Part shown: in pieces, positions 32,601 to 41,665 of the stretch | Numbering within the stretch: the stretch's first letter is position 1 | Layout: every line of letters begins with the position of its first letter | DNA from: Halomonas shengliensis | GTDB taxonomy: Bacteria > Pseudomonadota > Gammaproteobacteria > Pseudomonadales > Halomonadaceae | NCBI RefSeq assembly: GCF_900104135.1 | Contig: NZ_FNIV01000005.1 | Location: 45,486 to 109,485, forward strand | Direction: 5' to 3' | Length of the DNA stretch: 64,000 nucleotides | Made by a program: the position numbers and the translations under genes | The notes under the pieces: model-generated | The model's input: only the letters and a program-made list of their open reading frames with translations | Databases searched by the model: none | What the model was told of the DNA's origin: nothing

Positions 32601-32980
32601 TGATCGGCAGCGAGACCAGCGCCGAGTACAACGCCACCACCTACCCGCTGGAGGTGACCAACCGCGGCGCCATCACCGAGCGCTGGGCACTGCGCTTCAC
32701 CTCGACCAGCGGCGGCAACATCGTCGGCGAGAGCGTGGGCCAGATCGGCACCTTCAGCATCAACAGCGAGACCGCCCCCAACAACCCCAACACCGGCGTG
32801 CCCTATTTCCGCATCCCCGCCGGCGGCTGGGGCTCGGGGTGGTCTGCCGGCAACGTGCTTAGGTTCAACACCATCGGCTGCAATCTGCCGGTGTGGCTGG
32901 CCCGCACCGTGCTCCAGGGCGACAGCCCCGGGGGCGACTTCCGGTTCCGTGTGCAGGTGCGCGGCAACGTCGACGCCTGA
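29618..32980 (+). CDS. Large tail protein (baseplate or central tail-tip structure)
   Basis: This 1120-residue protein begins with ILQGDIKLLKSERMTDNEDG and is dominated by beta-rich segments with many V.V.F and YDTGL patterns, including repeated VDY-x-TG motifs (for example near 31318-31335 and 31918-31930). It follows the tape measure region and starts 3 bp after the previous gene. Related proteins occur in other proteobacterial siphophages but I know of no assigned role. No enzymatic motif is visible. Confidence 0.8.
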   Translation: MPILQGDIKLLKSERMTDNEDGGGRITGTEIADGLSNEIFNDVSDLDRVYGRTSLRKVFAGVETDDTAFYFGSHVIVDQAPDDPNVSVLAFATGSPTDQRAEARNRIEGYVVAGPLSRLRLYGDQLPGQRQVLAYLRTGETPPDIGDVLVLRTEAGADAGDEQFIRITSVESNDQIFTDGSGDFTRQVLTLGISTELTTRFHGHEPTRSTSTQPDTRIRMTQVADASRYFGLSRLAMAASLGSNQVQVQSVYQPIVPSTQGESPVVDVHVGGNVAVAVQSGGITHEIPQVGETLQIPVSLNNRGYSYTRNLQPLPAPGTVVVEFLALGKWYQLRDENGTGELTGSGTGQVNFATGSLSITLQELPDVDSAILVYWGSPIHYRDRAGYQVPFPTPGLRFELDHGGVVPGSITVRWMSGEVEVQATDDGQGNLTGSGTGVVVYGWRDQVNGDRPGLVWIEFNDGSWPDANSLVVVDYEFGASDTATFNPSVDGAGFVQLQLPDAPLKPGSVGLEFTITRRDYTNGGSATYMGVASLPNRREETRESQTQITRRLYDDGVGGISGAEGTVDYDTGLVTAKVLEESEVQSYERDGRYGPAEWHERTITDKFPSGSAVIARWQPQVVNSTQASVQRNPNPLRVSLLPLIQDQVVPGTLRFTFRGATYLDRDGSLYRDVDPQTGAGLYSGTIDYSAAEVVLEDWGASGSNQISITSLVTVLGNWTIYDVFFRTPGSPIQVGELSLLATTAGGELLQGQAQFNATITGDQLEGEVDYTTGVASVRFGELVDDSTLTPEEKNEPWYDPANVEDGMIWRPEPVLPSTARFNTVVLTSLPLDAELLGLDPVRLPPDGRVPIFRPAQVAVVHHTAKTAWPLGTTAGDTLDVGRTRLALGHVEDANGDKLPEADYSVDLDAGTFALDAGADLSGVAEPLYAVHRIEDMVLISDVQIGGQITLIGQLSHDYPAEETLVSSALIGGDLQARWSNLFDQSTWTNVWSDSLIGSETSAEYNATTYPLEVTNRGAITERWALRFTSTSGGNIVGESVGQIGTFSINSETAPNNPNTGVPYFRIPAGGWGSGWSAGNVLRFNTIGCNLPVWLARTVLQGDSPGGDFRFRVQVRGNVDA

Positions 32981-33019
32981 TCGCCACCCGCCTGATTCCA
33001 CTTCGAGGAGACCCGCCTG

Positions 33020-34192
33020 ATGGCCTTCCCCGTCAAGCACTTCACCAGCGACATGGGCGGCGCGCCCACGCTGGGCGACACCGCCGCCGGCGACTTCATC
33101 GGCCTGCTCAAGGCGTGCCTGGTCACCGGCTTCAACGTCACGCCCATCGCCGGCATGACCTATGACGCCGGCACCGGCGAGGTCACCGTCGATGTCGGCA
33201 CCGGCCACGGCTTCACGAAGTGGCAGGTGGTCGCGATCAGCGGCGCCGACCAGGCCGCCTACAATGGCGAGCACCGCGTCACCGCCGTGACCGAGAGCAG
33301 CTTCTCGTTTGTGCCGGAGTACGCGCCGGCCACCAGCCCCGCCACCGGCGCCACGCTGGAGGCCAAGGCCGCCCCGGTCGGCGGCTGGACCATCGAGGCC
33401 GAGGACGCCACCAACCATAAGATCGCCCTGAGCCGCACCGCCCCGGATGCCACCGACCATGTGCTGCTGGTCGAGAACACCGGCTACAGCGGTGACAGTG
33501 GCGTGAACGGCAACTTCGCCAACGTGCGGATCTGCGAGAGCTTCACCGACTTCGACACCTTCGACAGTGTGGCCAGCTACTGGTGGGCGGCCAGCCACCG
33601 CTACGCCAGCGCCGAGTGGCTGCTGGTCGCCGATGGCCACCTGCTCTACTGGATCCCGCGCTACGCCACGCCCGGCAAGCGGGCCGCCTTCGTGTGGGGC
33701 GACATCGAGACCGTGCGCCCGGGCGATGCCGCCCACTGCCTGGTCAACGGTTGCGACAAGAGCTCCACCGGGGAGTGGGATACCAGTGATTCGTCCTACA
33801 CCGCCTTCGCCGAGCTGGGGGGCAGCGACTATCGCGGCATCGCGCGCGGCCACCAGCAGCTTCCCGGCGAGGTGCCCTGGCAGCTCTACGGCATCGGCAC
33901 GCGCCTGGGCGACGGGGTGATCACCTATCCCAACCCCGCCACCAACGGCTTCTATGTGGCCACCGGCAAGCTGATGGTGGTGGAGCAGGGCAGCCTGCGC
34001 GGCTTCCTGCCGGGGCTGCTGCAGCCGCTGCACACCTCGAGCGTCTACCACGGCGCGGTGGTCGATAACCTGCCGGATCTCGAGGGCGTGCCGGTGCTGT
34101 TCTGGCTGGCCATGGACTCGCGCAGCTACGCCGGCACCGAACGCCTGATGGCCTGGCGCCTGGATGAGTGGATACCGGAGGTGGGGGCATGA
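33020..34192 (+). CDS. Tail-tip protein
   Basis: This 390-residue protein starts FPVKHFTSDMGGAPTLG and reads as a mixed alpha/beta virion protein with many Trp and Tyr residues (WWAASHRYASAEWLL). The end overlaps the next gene (ATGA). It is probably part of the tail tip, upstream of the fibre-like gene. The family is not named to my knowledge. Confidence 0.78.
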   Translation: MAFPVKHFTSDMGGAPTLGDTAAGDFIGLLKACLVTGFNVTPIAGMTYDAGTGEVTVDVGTGHGFTKWQVVAISGADQAAYNGEHRVTAVTESSFSFVPEYAPATSPATGATLEAKAAPVGGWTIEAEDATNHKIALSRTAPDATDHVLLVENTGYSGDSGVNGNFANVRICESFTDFDTFDSVASYWWAASHRYASAEWLLVADGHLLYWIPRYATPGKRAAFVWGDIETVRPGDAAHCLVNGCDKSSTGEWDTSDSSYTAFAELGGSDYRGIARGHQQLPGEVPWQLYGIGTRLGDGVITYPNPATNGFYVATGKLMVVEQGSLRGFLPGLLQPLHTSSVYHGAVVDNLPDLEGVPVLFWLAMDSRSYAGTERLMAWRLDEWIPEVGA

Positions 34193-35871
34193 GCCTGATT
34201 GCCCGCTACAAGCTCGACGGCAACGCCCGCGACAGCGAGGGCAGTGCCCACGGCACCGCGATCGATGTGACCTGGGCGCCCAGCCAACTGGTCGACGGGG
34301 GAGGGGAGGCCCGCCTCAACGGCACCACCAGCCGCCTCGACACCGTCATCCAGTTCACCACCGAGACCGCCGTCAGCCTGCCGATCTGGTTCCACCCCAG
34401 GCAGGGCGCCGGTCACCTGATCGGCCAGCACGACGGCACGGATGGCCTGGCCATTGAGCAGACTGCGACCGGTAAGATCCGCTTGCTGGTGGGTGGTGCC
34501 GCCAGTCAAGAGGTCACCGTCTACCCCGGCGAGTACCACCACGCCGTGCCGGTCTACAACGACGGCGAGGCGACCCTGTACCTGGACAATGAAGCCGTGG
34601 CCACGGTGACCGAGACCGTTACCTGGCCGGCGGTACCGGTGACCATCGGCGCCAGGGCGGACGGCAGCGAGGCGCTGCCGTGCGATGTGGTGGATGTGCG
34701 GGGGTATGACGAGGCACTCAATGAAACAGGGATAGATTCACTTAACACCTCCCCCGACTCAAATGGTGATGCGGTGTCGGATTATTCGCCACCTCAATCT
34801 GGTCTGCGTTGCCATTATCGATTTGATTCTCTTCAAAACAGCGTCGTTATTGATGAGAATGGAATTTATGATGGTGTTTCGTATGGTGTCTCGCTGGTCG
34901 AATCATTTTACAATAAAGCTGCCTATTTTGATGGTGCCTCTTATATTGACGCTGGGCAGGCGCTGGACTGTTCAGCGGATTTTACCGTTCACGCCATTGT
35001 AGAACCTGACTCACCTCTTCCGGCAGGTGACCAAGCTTTGGTCTATAAGGGTACCACTAACAGGGAGTTCTATTTATTTGTTAGAAGTGGGGAAGTTGGG
35101 TGTCGTGTTTTTTATAATGGCTCATCCAATAGCTATCTTGAGTTGACGTATCCTGTGCCTACTGGCCAAAAATTTAATATAGGTGTTCGTCGTGCTGGTC
35201 TTAATGTCAGTTTGTTCGTCAATGGAGTTGAAGTTGCAATTGGTGTGTTGACCAGTTCTGTTTTGCACACGAGCCAACCTATGAACATTGGACGTTACGG
35301 CGGAGGTGCGCTCTATTATTCAGGCTCGATAGATGAGTTGGTAACCAATAATATTGGGTTGAGTGACGCCGAAATGCAGTCCCTTTCCGCTGGTGGATTA
35401 TATGTTTTAAGATTCCCATATTTTGCTGTAAGAGGGCTGCCTTCATCCTTTCCATTATCAGCCTACAACCCCCACCCGACCCCGATCCCGAACCCCACCG
35501 CTATCCCACGCTCCGGTCGCAGCGGCGTGAACGGCGTCACGGCCCTGCTTACCCCGCCGGCGTGGTTCGATCAGCGCGATGGCAGCGGCGGAAGCCATCT
35601 CTCGCCGGCGGGCGTGGTCTCACGGCCCGATCGCCAGGGCCGGCTCAGTGGCAACACCACCGACCAGAATGGCCAGCCGGTCTCGCGCCGGGTGCGCTGC
35701 TTCGAGCGCCGCACCGGGCGCATCGTGCGCGAGACCTGGAGCAACGCCGCCGGCTACTACCAGTTCGACGACCTGGACCCGGCCAAGCGTTTCACCGTGG
35801 TGGCCCATGACTACAGCGGTACCTACAACGCCGTGATCGCCGACAACGCCCAGCCGGAGGTGCCCGCATGA
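34189..35871 (+). CDS. Fibre-like receptor-binding candidate with two LamG-like domains
   Basis: This 560-residue protein has an N-terminal LamG/concanavalin-like domain (about 1-180, LIARYKLDGNARDSEGSAHG), a second one (about 190-425, CHYRFDSLQNSV, NKAAYFDGASYIDAG, then the G-SIDELV pattern), and a C-terminal carboxypeptidase-regulatory-like beta sandwich (about 490-560, GYYQFDDLDPAKRFTVVAHD). Such lectin-like domains bind carbohydrates, so contact with the host surface is likely. The central domain is encoded by AT-rich DNA unlike its surroundings. The start overlaps the previous stop as ATGA. Confidence 0.8.
   Translation: MSLIARYKLDGNARDSEGSAHGTAIDVTWAPSQLVDGGGEARLNGTTSRLDTVIQFTTETAVSLPIWFHPRQGAGHLIGQHDGTDGLAIEQTATGKIRLLVGGAASQEVTVYPGEYHHAVPVYNDGEATLYLDNEAVATVTETVTWPAVPVTIGARADGSEALPCDVVDVRGYDEALNETGIDSLNTSPDSNGDAVSDYSPPQSGLRCHYRFDSLQNSVVIDENGIYDGVSYGVSLVESFYNKAAYFDGASYIDAGQALDCSADFTVHAIVEPDSPLPAGDQALVYKGTTNREFYLFVRSGEVGCRVFYNGSSNSYLELTYPVPTGQKFNIGVRRAGLNVSLFVNGVEVAIGVLTSSVLHTSQPMNIGRYGGGALYYSGSIDELVTNNIGLSDAEMQSLSAGGLYVLRFPYFAVRGLPSSFPLSAYNPHPTPIPNPTAIPRSGRSGVNGVTALLTPPAWFDQRDGSGGSHLSPAGVVSRPDRQGRLSGNTTDQNGQPVSRRVRCFERRTGRIVRETWSNAAGYYQFDDLDPAKRFTVVAHDYSGTYNAVIADNAQPEVPA
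34730..35465 (+). other. AT-rich segment inside the fibre-like gene
   Basis: From about 34730 to 35465 the composition falls sharply, with many A/T-ending codons such as GAT, AAT, TTT and TTA, while the reading frame remains open. The segment matches the second LamG-like domain almost exactly. It looks like a domain swapped in from a low-GC source. Confidence 0.85.
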
Positions 35872-36290
35872 ATCTCGCCCTTGCCGTGAAGAACGCCCGG
35901 CTGCTGGCCATCGCCGATGCCGCCAATGCCGGGGCCGATGCCAGCAACCGCGCCACCCTGACCCTCTACGCCGACCCGATGCCGGGGGGCGCCGATGTAG
36001 CGCTCGCCGGCCAGCTCGAGCTGGCGGTGGTGGAGTGCCCCTACCCGCTGGAGGCGAGCATCGAGAACGGCGTGATGACCCTGGGCGCCTTCAGCGAGCA
36101 GATGGCCACCGGCGAGGGCCAGGCCACCTGGGCGCGCCTGCGCAGTGTGGCCGGTACCGCGGTGGCCGATCTCACCGTGGGCATGGAGGACGCCCAGGGC
36201 AACCCCACCGCGCAGATCACCATCAGCCAGAGCCAGATCTATCCCGGCGTGCTGATCGACATCACCGAGGGCCTGATCGCCGAGGCCTGA
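35868..36290 (+). CDS. Hypothetical virion protein
   Basis: This 140-residue protein starts in an ATGA overlap with the fibre-like gene. It begins MNLALAVKNARLLAIADAAN and is beta-rich (TLTLYADPMPGG, LELAVVECPYPL). It is probably a tail-tip accessory or fibre chaperone. The family is not recognised. Confidence 0.68.
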   Translation: MNLALAVKNARLLAIADAANAGADASNRATLTLYADPMPGGADVALAGQLELAVVECPYPLEASIENGVMTLGAFSEQMATGEGQATWARLRSVAGTAVADLTVGMEDAQGNPTAQITISQSQIYPGVLIDITEGLIAEA

Positions 36291-36314
36291 CCGCCCGCGT
36301 AGCGAGGAGCCGGC

Positions 36315-38360
36315 ATGGCCCAGATCAATCTCCAGTTCGGTGCGCCCGGGTACGGCGAGCCGGTCGGTACCGTCGACCTGCAGTTCGGTACCACCGACGG
36401 CGGCGGCGATGTTGAGACGCTCGCCGCGCGTCTGGCCGTCACCCTGCCGGCCCCCACGGTGGCCATCAGCGCCACCGTGCCCAAGCGCGCGTTGCGCGTT
36501 TCGGCACAACTTCCGGCGCCCCTGGTCACCGCCCAGGCCCGCCTGGTGCTGCGTGCCCAACTGGCCGTCACTCAGCCCGCGCCGAGTGTGGCCGCCGCGG
36601 CCAGCGTCTTGGTTCGCGCCCAGCTGGCCGCCACGCTTCCCAAGCCGGTGGCCATGGCCCGCGCCACGCGCGACATCAACGTCTATCGCGATCCCTCGGT
36701 GATCGGCGGCAGTGCCTGGCAGCAGGCCAGCGCCCTGGGCCGGCACACCGCCGGTGCCTATGGCGAGAGCGCCCGACACCGGGCCCACACCGCCAGCCGC
36801 TACCAGCAGGCCGCCGCGCTGAGCCGCGCCACCACCGCCCCAGCGGCGATGCTGCCGCGCCAGTGGCGTCGGGTTCTGGGGCGCGCCGAGCTGGCCGCCG
36901 CCGTGGCCGCCGCCACACAGGCCAGCAACCGCCACCTGCCACGCGAACGCCGCCGCCAGGGTGACACCTGGCAGGATGCCGCGCGTGAGTGGATCGCCGC
37001 CGCCGCGCGCAACCGTTACCTGCCGCACCTGCGCAAGGCGTGGGGGCTGCCCTATGAGCAGGCCAGCCGCATCCTCGCCCGGCACTGGGGCAGCGACTGG
37101 CAGCTCGGCGAGTGGCGCCCGCTCGGCTGGCGAGACGACTACCAGGATGCCCAGTGGCCACCGCCCGGCATCAGCCCGCATCCGGTTGAGCCGCCGGAGC
37201 CCGGCCCAGAGCCCTACACGCCTTCGCTCGACCTGCAGTTCTGCGCGCCGCCGCCCAGCGTGTGGGATCTCGCCTTCGGCGTGGACCCCTGCGCCGATCT
37301 CGAGCCGCCGGACGACGGTCGCGTCCCAATCCAGAGGACCTATCTCGTGAGCAACTCCGCCAGCCTGACCCTGGTGGCCACCGGCCAGGCCCTCGAAGCC
37401 AGCGCCATCAGCGTGGCCATCGACGCCGACTCCTGGGCCTGGGAGCTGCGTGCCACCGTGATCGGCGAGCCCTCCATCGCCCTGGTGCGCGAAGCGCCGC
37501 AGCCCGTCGAGCTCGAGGCCACCCTAAACGGCCACACCTGGCGCGTGGTGCTGGACGACTGGCAGCGCAGCCGCGCCTGGGGCGAGCTGCCGGCGATCAC
37601 ACTCAGCGCCCGCAGCCTGGCCGCCTACCTCGGCGCACCCCACGCCGCCGCGCGTAGCTACACCGAGACCCAGACCCGCACCGCCCGGCAGCTCGCCGAG
37701 CAGGAGCTGCCCCTTGGCTGGACGCTGGACTGGCAGATCGATGACTGGCTGGTCGAGCCCGCGGCCTGGCACTACACCAACCGCACACCCATCGAGGCGA
37801 TCAGCGCCATCGCCACCGCCGCCGGCGCCGTGGTGCAGGCCCACCCCAGCCAGCCGCGATTGATCATCGCCCCGCGCTACGCCGCGCCCCACTGGGCCTG
37901 GCAGGGCGAGGCGCCTGACGTCACCCTGCCGCCGGACATCCTCACCCGGCTCGGCAGCCAGTACCGCCCCAGCGAGGCGCTCAACGCCGTCTACGTCAGC
38001 GGCGAGACCACCGGCGTGCTGGCCCTGGTCAAGCGCGCCGGCACCGCCGGCGACCGCCTCGGCGAGATGATCGTCGACCCGCTGATCACCCGCCAGGCTC
38101 CCGCCCGCGGCCGCGGCATCGCCGTGCTCTCCGCCAGCGGCGAGCAAACCCGCGAGACTCTGGCCCTGCCCGTCGCCAGCGACCTCGCCGGCCTGCTCGC
38201 CACCGGCCAGCTGCTGCGCGTCGATCCCGACGGCGACGACTGGCGCGGCCTCGTGCGCGCCGTCAGCGTCGCCGCCCGCCTCGAGGGCAGCGGCAACCGC
38301 GCCGCCCTGGTCGTCGAGCAAACCGCCGAGCTGGAACGCCACCTCGAGGAGACCGCCTGA
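36315..38360 (+). CDS. Large tail-tip protein with LPAP repeats
   Basis: This 681-residue protein starts with two INLQFG/VDLQFG repeats and then has about four degenerate repeats of ARLAVTLPAPTVAISA type (residues about 35-125). An Ala/Arg-rich helical region (about 130-270) follows, and a C-terminal half (from about 340) with beta-rich segments reads like a phage tail hub (VYVSGETTGVLALVKRAGTA). It overlaps the last tail gene by 1 bp. Confidence 0.75.
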   Translation: MAQINLQFGAPGYGEPVGTVDLQFGTTDGGGDVETLAARLAVTLPAPTVAISATVPKRALRVSAQLPAPLVTAQARLVLRAQLAVTQPAPSVAAAASVLVRAQLAATLPKPVAMARATRDINVYRDPSVIGGSAWQQASALGRHTAGAYGESARHRAHTASRYQQAAALSRATTAPAAMLPRQWRRVLGRAELAAAVAAATQASNRHLPRERRRQGDTWQDAAREWIAAAARNRYLPHLRKAWGLPYEQASRILARHWGSDWQLGEWRPLGWRDDYQDAQWPPPGISPHPVEPPEPGPEPYTPSLDLQFCAPPPSVWDLAFGVDPCADLEPPDDGRVPIQRTYLVSNSASLTLVATGQALEASAISVAIDADSWAWELRATVIGEPSIALVREAPQPVELEATLNGHTWRVVLDDWQRSRAWGELPAITLSARSLAAYLGAPHAAARSYTETQTRTARQLAEQELPLGWTLDWQIDDWLVEPAAWHYTNRTPIEAISAIATAAGAVVQAHPSQPRLIIAPRYAAPHWAWQGEAPDVTLPPDILTRLGSQYRPSEALNAVYVSGETTGVLALVKRAGTAGDRLGEMIVDPLITRQAPARGRGIAVLSASGEQTRETLALPVASDLAGLLATGQLLRVDPDGDDWRGLVRAVSVAARLEGSGNRAALVVEQTAELERHLEETA

Positions 38361-38590
38361 TGGCCCGCAACCTCTACCGCCAATTCCTCGACCTCATCCC
38401 CCGCGACCCCCTGCTGGTGGGTGAGGTCACCAGCCACAACAGCGACGGCACCTCCACCCTCTCACTCCCCGGCGGCGGTACCCTGCGTGCGAGAGGGCAG
38501 GGTGTCGCCGTCGGGCTCAAGGCGTTCGTGCAAGCGGGGGAGGTGAAGGGCGAAGCGCCGGACCTTACCGACGTGACGGTGGAGGTGTGA
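38360..38590 (+). CDS. Small tail-tip protein
   Basis: This 76-residue protein starts in a TGATG overlap with the hub-like gene. VGEVTSHNSDGTSTLSLPGG and RARGQGVAVGLKAFVQAG look like a small OB-fold or beta-barrel typical of the phage tail hub end. It is the last gene of the late operon. Confidence 0.72.
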   Translation: MARNLYRQFLDLIPRDPLLVGEVTSHNSDGTSTLSLPGGGTLRARGQGVAVGLKAFVQAGEVKGEAPDLTDVTVEV

Positions 38591-38613
38591 GAGCAGATAG
38601 CAGGCACCAAAGG

Positions 38614-38645
38614 AAACGCCCCGGCCATTCAGGTCGGGGCGTTTT
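38614..38645 (+). terminator. Terminator at the end of the late operon
   Basis: AAACGCCCCG (38614-38623) pairs with CGGGGCGTTT (38635-38644), followed by T and TCGCG. The A-run on one side and T-run on the other make it work in both directions. It keeps late transcription out of the host gene at attR. Confidence 0.85.
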
Positions 38646-38686
38646 CGCGTGTCTAGGTGGTGCGGTTTGCTCGACGGGCTACTAGG

Positions 38687-38781
38687 CAGGCGTGAGACAA
38701 CCGCCGATTTGTGAGACTGACCGTCTTGCAGCATACTGATTTGCAAAGCCAAACTCGCCCCGAGGTGTTCCATGTGTGAGC
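38687..38781. repeat. attR: right copy of the 95-bp attachment core
   Basis: These bases are identical to 1-95. The repeat includes the start codon and first three codons of the amidotransferase gene, which remains intact here. Phage DNA ends immediately before 38687. Confidence 0.93.
38709..38737 (+). promoter_or_regulatory. Promoter-like sequence for the amidotransferase gene, inside attR
   Basis: TTGTGA (38709-38714), 17 bp and CATACT (38732-38737) lie 34 bp upstream of the ATG at 38772. Because it is within the duplicated core, the host gene keeps its promoter after integration. The upstream region beyond 85 bp has, however, been replaced by phage DNA. Confidence 0.5.
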
Positions 38782-39596
38782 TGCTGGGCATGAGTGCCAA
38801 CGTGCCCACCGATATCTGCTTCAGCTTCACCGGCTTCCTGCATCGCGGCGGCGGCACCGGCCCCCACCGCGACGGCTGGGGCATCGCCTTCTACGAGGAG
38901 GGGGGCTATCGCGACTTCCGCGACCCTCACCCCTCGGTGCGCTCGCCCATCGCTCGACTGATTCGCGACTACCCGATCAAGTCACATGTGGTGATCAGCC
39001 ATATCCGCCAGGCCAACGTCGGCCAGGTGCGGCTGGCCAACACCCACCCCTTCGTGCGCGAGATGTGGGGCCAGCCCTGGTGCTATGCCCACAACGGCCA
39101 GCTCGCCGGCTGGCAGGCGCTGCCGTTGAGCTTCTACACCCCGGTGGGCGACACCGACAGCGAGCACGCCTTCTGCTGGCTGCTGGGCGAGCTGCGCCGG
39201 CGCTTCCCGCGGCGTCCCGCCAACGATGTCGAGCGTGAGGGGATGTGGCGGCTGCTGCACCAGCTCTGCGAACGGCTGCGTGGCCTGGGGGTGTTCAACC
39301 TGCTGCTGGCCGACGGTGACTACCTCTACACCTTCTGCTCCACCAAGCTGGCGCATATCACCCGCCGTGCCCCCTTCGGCCAGGCGAGCCTCTCCGACGC
39401 CGAGCTCGCGGTCAACTTCGCCGAGCACACCACCCCGGACGACATCGTCTCGGTGATCGCCACCGAGCCCCTGACCGACAACGAGGCCTGGGAGCGCATG
39501 GCCCCGGGGGAGCTGCTGGTGTGGCGCGACGGCACCATCCGTGCCCGTTACGGGCGGCGTGAGCCGGAGCCCGGGGCGGCGGCGGGATGCGTTTAA
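38772..39596 (+). CDS. Class II glutamine amidotransferase (YafJ-like)
   Basis: This 274-residue protein starts MCELLGMSAN, giving the N-terminal catalytic Cys after Met removal. Further Ntn-hydrolase landmarks are RDGWGIAFYEEGG, HIRQANVGQV, NTHPFVREMWG and CYAHNGQLAGW. The family hydrolyses glutamine or related amides, and the in vivo substrate of stand-alone members is unclear. It is the chromosomal target of the prophage. The C-terminal TEPLTDNEAWERMAPGELLVW is normal for the family. Confidence 0.9.
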   Translation: MCELLGMSANVPTDICFSFTGFLHRGGGTGPHRDGWGIAFYEEGGYRDFRDPHPSVRSPIARLIRDYPIKSHVVISHIRQANVGQVRLANTHPFVREMWGQPWCYAHNGQLAGWQALPLSFYTPVGDTDSEHAFCWLLGELRRRFPRRPANDVEREGMWRLLHQLCERLRGLGVFNLLLADGDYLYTFCSTKLAHITRRAPFGQASLSDAELAVNFAEHTTPDDIVSVIATEPLTDNEAWERMAPGELLVWRDGTIRARYGRREPEPGAAAGCV

Positions 39597-39609
39597 ACGA
39601 TAGTTTGAA
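39592..39609 (+). promoter_or_regulatory. PsrA-like operator ahead of fadD
   Basis: TTTAAAC-GATA-GTTTGAA is an imperfect palindrome close to the PsrA consensus known in pseudomonads ((G/C)AAAC, 2-4 bp, GTTT(G/C)). It overlaps the amidotransferase stop codon and lies about 95 bp before fadD. PsrA responds to long-chain fatty acids or acyl-CoA. A candidate promoter TTGCAG (39619-39624), 17 bp, TAAGGT (39642-39647) follows. Confidence 0.45.
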
Positions 39610-39704
39610 TCGATCGTTTTGCAGCGCGCCCGGGGCGGTAGTAAGGTAGCCCGGAGAGAACAACAAGCGTCGATGAGCCATCGACCGCAGCGCGGAGAGA
39701 CGCC

Positions 39705-41387
<1,683 letters not shown>

Positions 41388-41425
41388 GCCCTCGCCAGGG
41401 CTATCGTCGTTAGCCATGCGAGGAC

Positions 41426-41547
41426 AGCGAAAGGCGCCGGGGACAGGTCGAAGAGGGGGTCCGAGGACCAGGGATGGCCGAGGTAGCCTACAAGGACGTA
41501 CTCGTAGCGCCCCCTCGTAGGCCTGTCGCCGGAACAGCCTTGAGCAG
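41426..41547 (+). repeat. Dispersed hairpin repeat, copy 1
   Basis: This about 120-bp unit matches 59515-59635 in its flanks (agcgaaaggcgccgggg ... cctgtcgccgg, ccttgagc). The ends pair with each other (AGAGGGGG with CCCCCTC, then ACAGG with CCTGT, then CCGG). Inside are small hairpins (GGCCAGGG-type and CTAC...GTAG). The inner part differs from copy 2 while the outer stem is kept, a sign of selection on structure. Similar sequences are, as I recall, abundant in Halomonas genomes. Confidence 0.8.
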
Positions 41548-41665
41548 AGCGGCTATCTACGCCCCAACCAGCGATTGGCCGCCGCCATGGACGCGGCGTT
41601 ACAATAAGGTGCCCGCGCCGGAGTCCCCGGCGCGGGCGTTGCCGTCAGCCCCTACCGGAGTCGCC

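Larger units (their letters stand above)
1..38781. mobile_element. Complete siphovirus-type prophage (HK97-like head, long tail)
   Basis: The element is bounded by a 95-bp exact direct repeat (1-95 and 38687-38781; offset 38686). It holds, in order, an integrase, a leftward early operon, an immunity region, a rightward replication operon, lysis genes, terminase, HK97-type head genes, a tape measure and tail-tip genes. No gene in these modules looks broken, so the prophage is probably inducible (inference). The long tape measure, tail tube protein and absence of sheath genes indicate a siphovirus morphology. The left repeat touches the window edge and might extend beyond it. Confidence 0.96.

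Noticed and set aside
28850..34051. Long minus-strand frames opposite the tail-tip genes
   Set aside because: They are compositional shadows. The plus-strand genes are tightly packed and have matching starts and stops.
34730..35465. A diversity-generating retroelement or invertible fibre segment
   Set aside because: I saw no reverse transcriptase, no second copy of the segment as a template repeat and no flanking inverted repeats or invertase gene.
41474..41665. An upstream ATG extending HrpA by 64 residues
   Set aside because: It begins inside the dispersed hairpin repeat. The GTG at 41666 with GGAG gives a normal HrpA N-terminus.
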